Shown here: positions 7,527-17,297 of the stretch, piece after piece | How the letters are laid out: the number at the start of each line of letters is the position of its first letter | How positions within the stretch are numbered: position 1 is the stretch's first letter | DNA from: PALSA-894 sp963734185 | Lineage (GTDB): Bacteria > Pseudomonadota > Alphaproteobacteria > Rhizobiales > Xanthobacteraceae | Reading direction: 5' to 3' | NCBI GenBank assembly: GCA_963734185.1 | Contig: CAVTGA010000002.1 | Coordinates: forward strand, 1,860,001-1,924,000 | Length of the DNA: 64,000 nucleotides | Program-made: the position numbers and the translations under genes | The notes under the pieces: model-generated | Databases searched by the model: none | Told to the model about the DNA's origin: nothing | The model's input: only the letters and a program-made list of their open reading frames with translations

Positions 7527-10378
7527 GACGCCCGTCGCAAGGACTTCCAGGGCAACACGGGCGTCCGGCACCTGGGCGCCCGTCGCAGAAAATTGAGGAA
7601 ATCCGTGAGGCGCGGGAGAAAGCAGACGCAGAGAAACGGCGGCTGCTCGATAGGATAAGAGAACAAAGACAAGCAGAAACTCAGGCGCGGGATGCGCGCA
7701 CAGCCGCCCTGGAGGCAAAACGCAATCGGCTTAAGAGCATTGGCGTCGATGCGGCATTGAATGCTGCGCGTCGCTTGAAATTCTTTGATCTGGAGTCCAG
7801 TACGGCGAACGAAGTCAAGGCGCTGAACCGGCCTTCCTTAACTCTCCTCGAATTATATCTGAGTGTTCTCCGTGATCGCAATTCGATCAGCGTGCTGCAG
7901 TGGCCGCATGACGTTAGCGATGTTTCAAGCCTGCATCCGCTCGCTATGGTCGCGGCTCTGTGCTCCGTTAGCGAGAATACTACGAGCGGCTTCAAATGGT
8001 GTCCTGCCATCCCCGATATCAGAAGCCTGTACTTTCCTTGGCGGGGCCACGGCACGGGGGTCGGGCAGCGTAGGACGCTTCTTGAGCGCGCAGAGCTGAT
8101 GAAGCGTAACGCACTTCATCTCACGCGTACCCAGTTCAGTGAACCGGAGTACTCGCCGGAATTTGCCAAGCTGCATATCACGCTCGGGCACCTCAATCGC
8201 CTGAAGGTGCGAGACGAGACCAAGCCACATCTCGCGCATCCGACACTCGGCGAACTGTATCCCACGTTTGGCGCGCTTGGCGGCGATGACGCGCCGCCGC
8301 CTTTCAGATCGCCCGTTTACGAGCTATTCGGACGAGTGGCTCACGGGGCGGCGCTTAGCCAGCTCCAAGATCACCGCGGTTCGCTCGTACAGCCCGCTAC
8401 AGCACCGTTCGCGTTCTTCGGGATCTGCCCGCGTGCAAACGTCAAGGCCGCTTTGAACCACGCGGCCCTGACGAAAGGCAAGGGACCGGACGCGTGTATC
8501 CTTGACCTTAATTCTCCGGGCCTCTCACGCCTTGGGCCATCGTGGGATCGCGACCTGCAGGCCTTTCTTGAATTGCTTGTTGCTACTCATCCCGAAACGC
8601 CCGTGCTTGCGGTCACTCAGGACATCTTCGTCCATCGACGAGTTTCGTTTCTCCTTGGCAAGCTAGGACTATCGGATCGGTCGACCGCTACGTCGCGCGT
8701 GATTGTTCGCTCGACGGATGATCTATTCACATCCGATCCCGAGATCGGAGAGGTTTCGGAAGTAAAATTCCAGTTCCACTCCACCGCGGGCCAGGGCGCC
8801 GCCGCGCTCCAGGCGCTTTCCGGTGCGGCACGGCAATCTTCGGACCCGGCTGTTGCTGGTGTTCTTCGAAACGCTATGGGCAGCGTTCGGCGAACGATGA
8901 GCCTCCCCTGTGGCCTGAGACGGGCGAGCGACACACTGGTCGAGACAGAAGGCCAGGAAGCTGCGGAGGCATTTCTGGAACGTCGTTCGGCCAGCTCCGT
9001 CCTAGCCGTTATCAAAAGGCAGATTGAACTGTGCACGGATAGCTCTGAACGCGCACGGCTGACCGAGGCAGAACGAGCGGTCGACAAGGCGTTCGCCGAG
9101 TTCGAGCAGGACACACCGATCGGCTCACTTCTGGGGGAACTCGCAGCGTCGCTGTCCCGCAAATCAAGTCAAAGCGTGATCGCGTTCGCGCGTGAGGAAG
9201 ATCGCATTCTGGGTGAAGGTCGAATCTGCGACGATACTGAGCAGGGTGCGAGCATCCGCAGACGCATTCAGTCCGGATACATGCGCCTCGCGACCCTGTC
9301 GGACCTCGATGAAGAGCTTGCCAGCATCGAGGCCGGGCGAACGCGCAACATGTGGAAGCGTCTGGTGGTCGTCGCGCCGCCACGTGAGCAGTTTGCCGTG
9401 ATGCTCGGTCGTCGATGGTTGCCGGAGGAGATTATTGTTCTGTCCGACCGTGAATTTGTCGAAAAGCTCGCTGGTACCTACCAAACCTTATCATCACACC
9501 CGGACCTCGCGGGACCTGGTCGATTGGGAGGCCGTCTCGCTGCTGCCGCTATTGCCGCCCGCAATGAGGCCAAGGCGCGCGATGTCGCTCCGATCGACCT
9601 GGAGTTGGACGCACAGGCGCCCGTCATAACGGACGAGCGTGTCATCGACCTTACAGCCGGTGACGACGATGATGACCGCGAGGTGGTCGAAATTGCGCTT
9701 GAAAGTGGGCGCCTTATGCGCGTGCGTCCGAAAGGCCTAGTCATCCGATATGATCGTTTCGCCGACGTAAACCCGTTCGAGCGCGCCACGGCGCGGGACG
9801 TCGCGAAAGGAAATATTATCGTCGTCCCGAATCAACTTTTCGTGCAAGAGGCCCGCGCCGTTCTGTCAGTCCGTGTCCTGGCGCAGGCACGCGTCGCCGT
9901 TTATCACGCTGCGGTCGAAACCGCTGTGCCACGGCTGCCAGGCGCAAGCAAGGCGGCGAAGGCGCGTTATGTCGTGCAAAAGCTCCAAGCCGCCGGTGCG
10001 CGCGCCGTCGTAGACGGTACTGTCCTCGACTGGCTCAACGCTGCGGAGCATCGGCAAGCCGCTGCTGAGCGATTGAGGCCACACGCGCCGCAGCATTGGC
10101 GAGAATTCCGCACGTTCATGGATGTCGTGGGCATTCCACCAGACCTCGCGGAAAAAATTTGGCGCGAAGGTATCGAGCCACTGCGGATCGATCGGCGTCG
10201 CGCTGGCGCGCGCATGGCACAGGCGTTTGTCTCGGTCCTAGTTGATCCGCATGGCGGCGTTGGCTTGCTCACTGACGAGGTAAAGACTCAGGTTGATCGC
10301 CTGCGGCGGCAGGCGCTCGATCACCTTGATGGTGTCCTCTCCGTCGCGTCGCGTAACTCCGAGGATGGGCGCGCATGA
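7523..10378 (+). CDS. Large DISARM-operon protein of unknown function, possibly DrmE-like
   Basis: A 951-aa protein I do not recognise by motif. It starts at GTG 7523 in a GTGA overlap with the methylase stop and ends in an ATGA overlap with the helicase. Visible features: a charged coiled coil at about residues 23-75; an alpha/beta region near 600-660 (KRLVVVAPPREQFAVMLG, then EEIIVLSDREF); a strongly acidic stretch near 708 (DLTAGDDDDDREVVEI); and a C-terminal beta-rich segment (DVAKGNIIVVPNQLFV) followed by helices. No Walker A, DEAD/DExx or nuclease motif is evident, so it is not an SNF2 helicase (DrmD). Its size and its place before drmA suggest the DrmE slot of class 2 DISARM, which is inference. 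Confidence 0.7.
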   Translation: MRRPSQGLPGQHGRPAPGRPSQKIEEIREAREKADAEKRRLLDRIREQRQAETQARDARTAALEAKRNRLKSIGVDAALNAARRLKFFDLESSTANEVKALNRPSLTLLELYLSVLRDRNSISVLQWPHDVSDVSSLHPLAMVAALCSVSENTTSGFKWCPAIPDIRSLYFPWRGHGTGVGQRRTLLERAELMKRNALHLTRTQFSEPEYSPEFAKLHITLGHLNRLKVRDETKPHLAHPTLGELYPTFGALGGDDAPPPFRSPVYELFGRVAHGAALSQLQDHRGSLVQPATAPFAFFGICPRANVKAALNHAALTKGKGPDACILDLNSPGLSRLGPSWDRDLQAFLELLVATHPETPVLAVTQDIFVHRRVSFLLGKLGLSDRSTATSRVIVRSTDDLFTSDPEIGEVSEVKFQFHSTAGQGAAALQALSGAARQSSDPAVAGVLRNAMGSVRRTMSLPCGLRRASDTLVETEGQEAAEAFLERRSASSVLAVIKRQIELCTDSSERARLTEAERAVDKAFAEFEQDTPIGSLLGELAASLSRKSSQSVIAFAREEDRILGEGRICDDTEQGASIRRRIQSGYMRLATLSDLDEELASIEAGRTRNMWKRLVVVAPPREQFAVMLGRRWLPEEIIVLSDREFVEKLAGTYQTLSSHPDLAGPGRLGGRLAAAAIAARNEAKARDVAPIDLELDAQAPVITDERVIDLTAGDDDDDREVVEIALESGRLMRVRPKGLVIRYDRFADVNPFERATARDVAKGNIIVVPNQLFVQEARAVLSVRVLAQARVAVYHAAVETAVPRLPGASKAAKARYVVQKLQAAGARAVVDGTVLDWLNAAEHRQAAAERLRPHAPQHWREFRTFMDVVGIPPDLAEKIWREGIEPLRIDRRRAGARMAQAFVSVLVDPHGGVGLLTDEVKTQVDRLRRQALDHLDGVLSVASRNSEDGRA

Positions 10379-13300
10379 CGGACACGTCCATCCCTCGTGA
10401 TCCAGCTCGCCCGACGTTTCCCCGAAGTGTGAACCTCGACGCTGTCGAACGGGGTATGCGTCAGACCTCCCAGACCGACCTCACAGAGGCTAAGGAAGCT
10501 ATCGTTGAGGCGGTAGTCCAGCTCAGTGTGCAACGGTGCACGGGCGAAGGGCCGGACGGTGAGCTTATCTTTGGCGCCAAACCGTCGGCCAAACTCGTCA
10601 GCGGCTTTCTGCTGCCGCGCTTCGATGCCTCCGGTCAAGAAGACGAGACATCCGACATTCATATTGCGACGATGGGTATCGATCTCCAAGTCGGCTCCGA
10701 TCAGTCCGGAGAAGTCGTGGTTACGCCGAATTTCTCAATCTACGTTCGCGTCTTGCCGACTTGGGAGGACATGACTAATCCGCGTCATGACATCATGCCC
10801 CGCTCGGAGCTTTCGCGGGAAACCCGTCAACATGTCGAAGTCAGAGCACGCCAATATATAAGCGAAGCCATCGCCGGGCTTCCGCCGCTGGATGATCCTG
10901 TTGAACCTGACGAACGTCCGGCGGCAGCAATCACTGAGGCGCAACGCGCCCGCGAAATCGCCGATCAGACTGAGCAGCATCTGGTTGAGGAAGGCGAACT
11001 TGACTCGGAGGCGAAGGGATCACACAGAGCTGCCAAACTTTCCGCCGAACGCGCAGAGCAAGTTTCGGAAGCCCGGACCGAGACTGTGAGGCAACGAGTC
11101 GCTGCACGGCGTGAACGAAACGCCGCCGTTGCGGCGATCCGAAAAGAGGCCTTCAGCAGGGCGTTCGCTGACCTCGGCATTCGCCTTAACGACGCGCGTG
11201 GCGCAGCCGTGGCGCGAGCGCTTCAATCCGACGATCTTACAAACGAACTGGAAGTCGAGAAATCGCAGCCAGAACGTACCGACGCCGACATTCCGGATAC
11301 GGCTGTAGACGAGCCGCCAATCACCGACGAGGTAGCGGCAAGTGTCGAAATCGTTGTGCGCCCGGACGCGGGGGTGCTGGATGACGCCGTTGCCGAGCGC
11401 CAGCCGATTCCAATGAAGTGGCGGCGCTTCCGTTTGACCCTCGGGGAGTATCGCTTCGATTGCCACGACGAGGCGGCCCGCGCTGCAGCCATGGATGCTT
11501 TTGCGGCACGAGTTCTGCAGCAGACGCGTACGATGTTGACGGACTGGCTCGCAACAGAGGAAGGCCAGCGCGACGCGTACCGGCCAAACGAGCGCATCCT
11601 GCCGAGTCATTTTTCAAGCAGGGCTGGTTGGGATCGGTATCTCTCCAGCCTTCGCCAGCGCCGCCCCGCAGTCGTTCAGGATGTCCTGCCTGACCTGTCC
11701 GGTGTGGCTTTGGTGCTGAATGCCGACGCGGACTTTGTCGACGCATCACGCGTTAATTTCCGTGCGGCAATCGAGAACGGCGCGGATCAGCCGTCACGTC
11801 AGACGTTCAACGACTATGAGCCCAGTCTTTTCCAAGTCGATCTCGGCGTCACGCTGCCGTCGGTTCTCCATCGACCGCTTCGACTCGATCGTGTGCAACC
11901 CTCCTATCGCTTCAAGGATTGGCTAACGTATCCCGCGATGGGATTGAACTGCGGTGTCCGCTTGCTGTCGTCGGACGCATTAACCCGGATCGCGACGACG
12001 TGGGCACCACGCTATGAGCAGCCACGAATCGATCCAACCGCGATTGACCAGCTCCCAACCCGCTATGCAGATCTCGCCAATCCCGCCTTCGATCAGGCAC
12101 ATCTTCTGCGCCTACCCGATAGTTATGACAGATGGATCGCGCAGCAATCCTTAGTTGATGCCGGTGAGGGCCTTCCCGCCGATGTCGCCGACCGCGAACG
12201 ACAGGCACATGCGCAAGACATTGAAGCTTACCGGCGTGAGAGCAGCTATATCCGCGCTGGCGTGCAGCTCCTTCTCGATTCCCGCGCAGTCGCCCATACC
12301 GTTTCCTCAAAGGCCGCCTTGGGCTCTTGGTCGTCCCTCGATGCGCGGGCCGCGCCGTGGGAGGCGTGGCTCCTAACCAACCAAACTTTCATGAACTACG
12401 GCGGCGAGCGATATGTCGAGTGGCGCCTGTTTCAGATTGCATTCATTCTCGCGCACGTTCCGACATTCGCCTCCCGTATGCCTGAGTTTGCAGACTGGTT
12501 CGACGCCACTCGGGACGAGCTGACCGCAAGTCTTCTCTATTTCGCGACGGGCGGGGGCAAGTCGGAAGCCTTCTTTGGGCTGCTGATCTTCAACCTATTT
12601 CTTGACCGGCTGCGGGGAAAACAACGTGGCGTCACGGCGCTTGTGCGATATCCATTGCGCCTTCTCACGCTTCAGCAGGCGCGGCGGCTGATGCGTATCC
12701 TTACCCAGGCCGAGCTCCTAAGAACGCGCCATCGCTTATCCGGCGCACCATTCGAGATAGGCTTCTGGGTTGGCTCCGGCAATACGCCAAATCGCGTCGC
12801 GCAGGGGTTTGGTGGTGTTCCGTCTATTACGATGGCGGGCAACGCCAACGATGACGACCTCCTTCATCCACCCGACGGAGAGGCCGAGGCCGCGCGCGCC
12901 GCTCGCCGCAAGTCAAATCGCTACAAAGAAGCGCTTGAGGCCTACGACAAGTTACGGACGTGCCCGTGCTGCGGAACCGCCACCGGGATGCGCCGGTATC
13001 CGTTCCAGGCGGGGCGCATCGGTATCGTGTGCTTTAACGACGCCTGTGCGTGGAACAAGGAAAATCCACCGTCACCCCACCGTGTCCCACTGCCCTTTCT
13101 CCTTACAGACGACACCATCTATCAGCGGGCTCCGTCCGTCGTCCTCGGCACGATCGACAAGCTGGCGCTCATCGGCCAGCACGACCGAACGATCAATGCC
13201 ATTGTTGGGATGCTGGGGGTCGCTCGTTTCATGGACCCTACGAACCGGCACCTTTACATGCCCCGCGGCGAACGTGCGCTGACGCGCGATGCCGACAAAG

Positions 13301-15066
13301 GGTGGACGCGATTGAAGCCCGCCTATGCCGACGGGACAGCCGTTTTTCACGATCCGTTTCCGAGTCTCATTATCCAGGACGAAGGCCATCTCTTGGAGGA
13401 AAGCCTCGGTACGTTCTCAGGTCTTTTCGAAACAGCGTTTGAGAGCATCTTGATGCGTCTCGGCACCGGGCTTCTAAAGGACTATATCGCAAGCTGGCGT
13501 CCGAGCGCCAATTCTGACGCTCGCCAACCTCGCCTCGCCAAGGTCATCGCCGCCACGGCTACGATCTCCGATCCAGATCGCCAATTGCGCGTCCTTTACC
13601 AACGTGAACCGCTTCGCTTTCCGTGCCCCGGCCCAACGATCTACGAATCTTTTTACGCCATGCCACGCGTCCCCGTGAACGCGCAACGCCGGCAGATGTA
13701 CCTCCAAGCCCCGCGCCAGCTCCGAGCCGAACAGTTGGGACCGCGAATGCGGACCTACATGTCCTTCATGACGAATGGCCGGTCGCATACTATGACCACC
13801 TCCGCCGTCGTGTCGGCCTATCACCTCACCATCACGCGGCTCTGGCGGGCCGTCGTGGAAGAAGCTCGCGCCGGCGACGCGGTCCGCGAAATGAATGCCG
13901 CGCTTAGCCCGGACGACCCCTTGACGCCGCTCCGGCGTCAAGCACTCGAAGCTCTGGTGGCGCAAGACAACACCGCAGGGCCAGATATCCTCGCAACCCT
14001 TCTTGACCTTCAACGGATATCGCTGACCTACGTCACGAACAAGAAGGGCGGTGACCAGATCATCGAGACGCTGCAGACGCAGGTCGAACGCGACCAGATC
14101 GCACAGGGAATTCACGATCTTCCGTTTGTCGGTGAACTCATTTCGGGTGGCGTCACAATTGCTGAAATCCAGGAGGTTATGCGAAAGGCCGAAGGTGGCG
14201 TTACCCCAGGCCAACCGTTTCCGCCGCTCGGCGAAAGCCTCAGAAACATCGTAGCTACATCCGCGATCAGCCACGGGGTCGACGTCGACAAGTTCAACGC
14301 AATGTTCTTTGCTGGGCTCCCCTCAGACATCGCCGAATACATCCAGGCGTCAAGCCGCGTCGGACGAACGCACGTCGGCTTCAGTCTTCTTGTGCCCACG
14401 CCGCACAGTCGCAGGGATCGCTATGTCGTCGAAACGCACGATCAATTCCATCGCTTTCTTGAACGGATGATACCTCCGCCTGCCGTGCAACGCTGGGCGG
14501 AGCGCGCGATCCGCCGCGCCATGCCTAGTATCCTCCAGGCCTTTCTCTGTGGTGTGGTCGAACAGGAGCTTTTTGCATCTGCGGGTGCGAGCAAGAATAG
14601 CGCGCGAACCTTCACTACCGCGGCTGCAATCAAGACATGGGCGGACCGCCACGCGGGCAACAATCCCGGCGCCATACGTGCGGCAGCCGAGTTTGCGCTG
14701 GGGGCCATCGGGATCGACGGGCGCGGCGACCGCCACACCGGTAGCGCGACGCACGCCGAGCATTATCGCCAATTCGTCGAAGACCGCGTCCGGGATATCC
14801 TTGGACTATTCACGCAGCGGTCGGACAGCAGCAAGCTCTCCAGCTTTTGGGAGGCTCGGCAAAATCGCGACATTCGCAAACCGATGATGTCCCTGCGTGA
14901 CGTGGATGCTGGAGGCGTGATCCTCGGAGCCACACGCGATCCGTGGCGGGGCAGGAACGTCAATCTCGAAGCGACCCGGCAAGTCATGCGCGTCATTCGA
15001 GGCCAGCGCATGGCGGTACGGGCCGAAGTCGACGCCGAGCCGCCTCCGGTGGATGACGAGGACTAG
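10375..15066 (+). CDS. drmA: DISARM helicase DrmA
   Basis: A 1563-aa superfamily 2 helicase-like protein, the core of DISARM. Residues about 165-265 are a long coiled coil. Walker A FATGGGKSEAF lies near residue 722-732, a CPCCG...C zinc-binding insertion near 862-885, Walker B IIQDEGH near 999-1005, the motif III equivalent ATATISD near 1060, and the C-terminal helicase motifs TSAISHGVDVD (about 1295) and QASSRVGRTH (about 1323). DrmA is thought to bind and move along incoming DNA together with DrmB. The start overlaps the preceding stop (ATGA), and drmB begins two bases after its TAG, so synthesis is likely coupled. Size and motif order agree with known DrmA proteins. Confidence 0.88.
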   Translation: MTDTSIPRDPARPTFPRSVNLDAVERGMRQTSQTDLTEAKEAIVEAVVQLSVQRCTGEGPDGELIFGAKPSAKLVSGFLLPRFDASGQEDETSDIHIATMGIDLQVGSDQSGEVVVTPNFSIYVRVLPTWEDMTNPRHDIMPRSELSRETRQHVEVRARQYISEAIAGLPPLDDPVEPDERPAAAITEAQRAREIADQTEQHLVEEGELDSEAKGSHRAAKLSAERAEQVSEARTETVRQRVAARRERNAAVAAIRKEAFSRAFADLGIRLNDARGAAVARALQSDDLTNELEVEKSQPERTDADIPDTAVDEPPITDEVAASVEIVVRPDAGVLDDAVAERQPIPMKWRRFRLTLGEYRFDCHDEAARAAAMDAFAARVLQQTRTMLTDWLATEEGQRDAYRPNERILPSHFSSRAGWDRYLSSLRQRRPAVVQDVLPDLSGVALVLNADADFVDASRVNFRAAIENGADQPSRQTFNDYEPSLFQVDLGVTLPSVLHRPLRLDRVQPSYRFKDWLTYPAMGLNCGVRLLSSDALTRIATTWAPRYEQPRIDPTAIDQLPTRYADLANPAFDQAHLLRLPDSYDRWIAQQSLVDAGEGLPADVADRERQAHAQDIEAYRRESSYIRAGVQLLLDSRAVAHTVSSKAALGSWSSLDARAAPWEAWLLTNQTFMNYGGERYVEWRLFQIAFILAHVPTFASRMPEFADWFDATRDELTASLLYFATGGGKSEAFFGLLIFNLFLDRLRGKQRGVTALVRYPLRLLTLQQARRLMRILTQAELLRTRHRLSGAPFEIGFWVGSGNTPNRVAQGFGGVPSITMAGNANDDDLLHPPDGEAEAARAARRKSNRYKEALEAYDKLRTCPCCGTATGMRRYPFQAGRIGIVCFNDACAWNKENPPSPHRVPLPFLLTDDTIYQRAPSVVLGTIDKLALIGQHDRTINAIVGMLGVARFMDPTNRHLYMPRGERALTRDADKGWTRLKPAYADGTAVFHDPFPSLIIQDEGHLLEESLGTFSGLFETAFESILMRLGTGLLKDYIASWRPSANSDARQPRLAKVIAATATISDPDRQLRVLYQREPLRFPCPGPTIYESFYAMPRVPVNAQRRQMYLQAPRQLRAEQLGPRMRTYMSFMTNGRSHTMTTSAVVSAYHLTITRLWRAVVEEARAGDAVREMNAALSPDDPLTPLRRQALEALVAQDNTAGPDILATLLDLQRISLTYVTNKKGGDQIIETLQTQVERDQIAQGIHDLPFVGELISGGVTIAEIQEVMRKAEGGVTPGQPFPPLGESLRNIVATSAISHGVDVDKFNAMFFAGLPSDIAEYIQASSRVGRTHVGFSLLVPTPHSRRDRYVVETHDQFHRFLERMIPPPAVQRWAERAIRRAMPSILQAFLCGVVEQELFASAGASKNSARTFTTAAAIKTWADRHAGNNPGAIRAAAEFALGAIGIDGRGDRHTGSATHAEHYRQFVEDRVRDILGLFTQRSDSSKLSSFWEARQNRDIRKPMMSLRDVDAGGVILGATRDPWRGRNVNLEATRQVMRVIRGQRMAVRAEVDAEPPPVDDED

Positions 15067-15068
15067 CC

Positions 15069-17297
15069 ATGGCGCAGGACCCTCAATCCGGCGGACGCGC
15101 CCAGGCCATGCGGGCATCGCCACCACGCATGACGCGCTCGCAGCCCCAACTCGCAACGTCCTACGCGCCAGGGTCAATTTTCACCTGGGAAGGCGGCAAA
15201 GGCGCGTGTCTCTCGGTCCCGATCGAAGGAGCGGTGATCGATTTCTCCGCCCGCCAAACCCGCCGCGATCAGATCATCGAAAGCCTTCAGGAGTTTTGTC
15301 AGAATTGGCTTGCGCGCGGATTGGCGATCAACCGACCGAACGCGCCCATCCACGAAGTTCAGTTGCTGGATGGCTGTTTCCATAATCCGATGCGGCGTGG
15401 GCAAGCCTCTGTCGACATCGCGCTGGACCGATTTGAGTTTATGCGACCGGACCGAATGGGATATCTGCCAGGCCCTCTCGTCTATCGCTGTGATGTTTGT
15501 GAGATCGTCAAAGAATACGTCTCCCCATCGCATCAGATCGCCGAACCGCTGACCGATATGTGCCCCGCTGACGCCGCGCGGCCCGCACACGACTCTCAGT
15601 GGCGCCAACTCGACGTAGTCTACGCCCACTGGTCTGGAAGCGTGGAAGGTCTCTCCCCGTATCGCTTCACCATGAACCGCGACGGAGAAATTCAGAAGAT
15701 TCCGCGTTGTCAGTGCGGGGCTGAGAATTTTCGCCTGACGAAGCAGGGCAACCAGTTTTCCAGATGGCGGTTTGTCTGCACGGGTTGCGGCACTCAGAAG
15801 GAGGTCTACCAGACAGACCCGTTCAGCCTCAATTTGCTTAAACCGTTGATCGATGGCGGTGCCGCGCATCAATGGAGCGAGATCAACATGATCCCGGTCT
15901 CCTATCGCGCCTCACCAGTTTTCTACGTTCAAACCGCGCGCTTCATCGTATTTGATACCGATCCTGAAGTCGTCACACTAATGGTACCATCGCGCGAAGA
16001 CGAGCTGGCTGCACGCGTCGCCGCTCTGCATGGTTTCGATGGGACCGACCCTAGTGACGACCGGATAAGGGAGCAGTTGGAACAGAACGGGCAGTCGTCG
16101 CTGTTTGAAACCTATCGCAAGTTCCGAGAGCAGGCGGCAGCCGCGCGCGCCGCGGGTGACATGAAGACCGTGGACATCTGGGCCGACGCCGCCCGAGAGA
16201 TGCTCAATGGATGGTATGGTGCGAATCTCGTTCATCGTGAGGTCACGGCAAGTCCCGAGCTGCACGCCCGCGTCCACGAGCGCTCGAACTATGCGCGCCG
16301 CTTCGATCCAATCCGCAGCACGATCGAGCATCACGCCTTGCGCCGCCGCAAGGTCGATCTCGCGGGCGAGGCTGCGGACCTGAAGATTCCGCACTCTGAT
16401 TTGTGCGCAGAATTCGACAACGCCGACCTTCAAGGCACCTACGTGCGGCGCGTGACTGAAGATCTCGCCCGCGCTGGTGTTGAGGATGCCCGCCTCATCC
16501 GCCATCTGGATATGGTCGAGTTTTCATTCGGATTTTCGCGTGTTTCCTCTAACCCGGAGACGACGCAGAAAGATCGAAAAATGCCGGTTCGGTTGATGGG
16601 TTTTCCCGCCCTGCCGAGCAACAAGCGCCCGATTTATGTGATCGAGCAGCAGAACGAAGCGATCTACGTTCAGCTCAATAGTGAGATGGTCGGTTCTTTT
16701 CTCCAACAGAACGGCGTTCTTGCGCAGCTGCCAACACCGCCACGCACCATCGGAGGGACGCTGATTGAAACCTATCAGGACTTTCGCCTATTTCTGAGAG
16801 ACTTCTCCGTGCGTGACGCAGCTGCCCGTGTTCGTGGACGTGACGTCGCGTCGATGACATACCTGCTGCTTCATTCTCTGGCGCATCACTTTATGCACGG
16901 TATTGCTCGTTTCTCTGGCCTGGACCTTGGTTCGCTGAGCGAGGTGATCTTTCCTGCTGATCTCGCGTTTGTCGTGCATCGACGGGGCATGACCGAAGAT
17001 CTTGGAAATATCTCCTCGATGTGGCGCGACCAGAATAGCGCCTTTCTGCGGCATCTGGTCGCCCGCCGCGAGCTACGCTGCGGATCGGGAACCCTTTGCG
17101 ATCACCGCGGCGGTGCTTGCCCCGCCTGCATCATGATTCCGGAAACGTCGTGCATCGCGGGGAATCAACTCCTGTCTCGCGCTTCTCTGGTCGGCGGTCG
17201 CGCGCCGCTGTGGGATACAAATCAGACACCGTTGGTGGGATACTTCGAAGTTGTACACGCGCTGCGTCACGCGGGCCCGCCGCCCGCGTCAGGCTAG
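15069..17297 (+). CDS. drmB: DISARM protein DrmB (DUF1998)
   Basis: A 742-aa protein with several zinc-ribbon-like cysteine pairs: CDVC near residue 140, and CQC then CTGC near 217-236. The C-terminal DUF1998 domain begins with LLHSLAHHFMHGIARFSGLDLGSLSEVIF at about residue 598 and ends with C-x2-C-x6-C (CPACIMIPETSC) and the NQLLSR element, which is characteristic of the family. DrmB partners DrmA in a complex that acts on invading DNA. The gene is tightly spaced with drmA, and its TAG shares a base with the GTG of drmC. Confidence 0.88.
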   Translation: MAQDPQSGGRAQAMRASPPRMTRSQPQLATSYAPGSIFTWEGGKGACLSVPIEGAVIDFSARQTRRDQIIESLQEFCQNWLARGLAINRPNAPIHEVQLLDGCFHNPMRRGQASVDIALDRFEFMRPDRMGYLPGPLVYRCDVCEIVKEYVSPSHQIAEPLTDMCPADAARPAHDSQWRQLDVVYAHWSGSVEGLSPYRFTMNRDGEIQKIPRCQCGAENFRLTKQGNQFSRWRFVCTGCGTQKEVYQTDPFSLNLLKPLIDGGAAHQWSEINMIPVSYRASPVFYVQTARFIVFDTDPEVVTLMVPSREDELAARVAALHGFDGTDPSDDRIREQLEQNGQSSLFETYRKFREQAAAARAAGDMKTVDIWADAAREMLNGWYGANLVHREVTASPELHARVHERSNYARRFDPIRSTIEHHALRRRKVDLAGEAADLKIPHSDLCAEFDNADLQGTYVRRVTEDLARAGVEDARLIRHLDMVEFSFGFSRVSSNPETTQKDRKMPVRLMGFPALPSNKRPIYVIEQQNEAIYVQLNSEMVGSFLQQNGVLAQLPTPPRTIGGTLIETYQDFRLFLRDFSVRDAAARVRGRDVASMTYLLLHSLAHHFMHGIARFSGLDLGSLSEVIFPADLAFVVHRRGMTEDLGNISSMWRDQNSAFLRHLVARRELRCGSGTLCDHRGGACPACIMIPETSCIAGNQLLSRASLVGGRAPLWDTNQTPLVGYFEVVHALRHAGPPPASG

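Noticed and set aside
17096..17296. N-terminal extension of DrmC into drmB
   Set aside because: The extra 67 residues are basic and shadow the DUF1998 domain; GTG 17297 fits the operon's overlap style.
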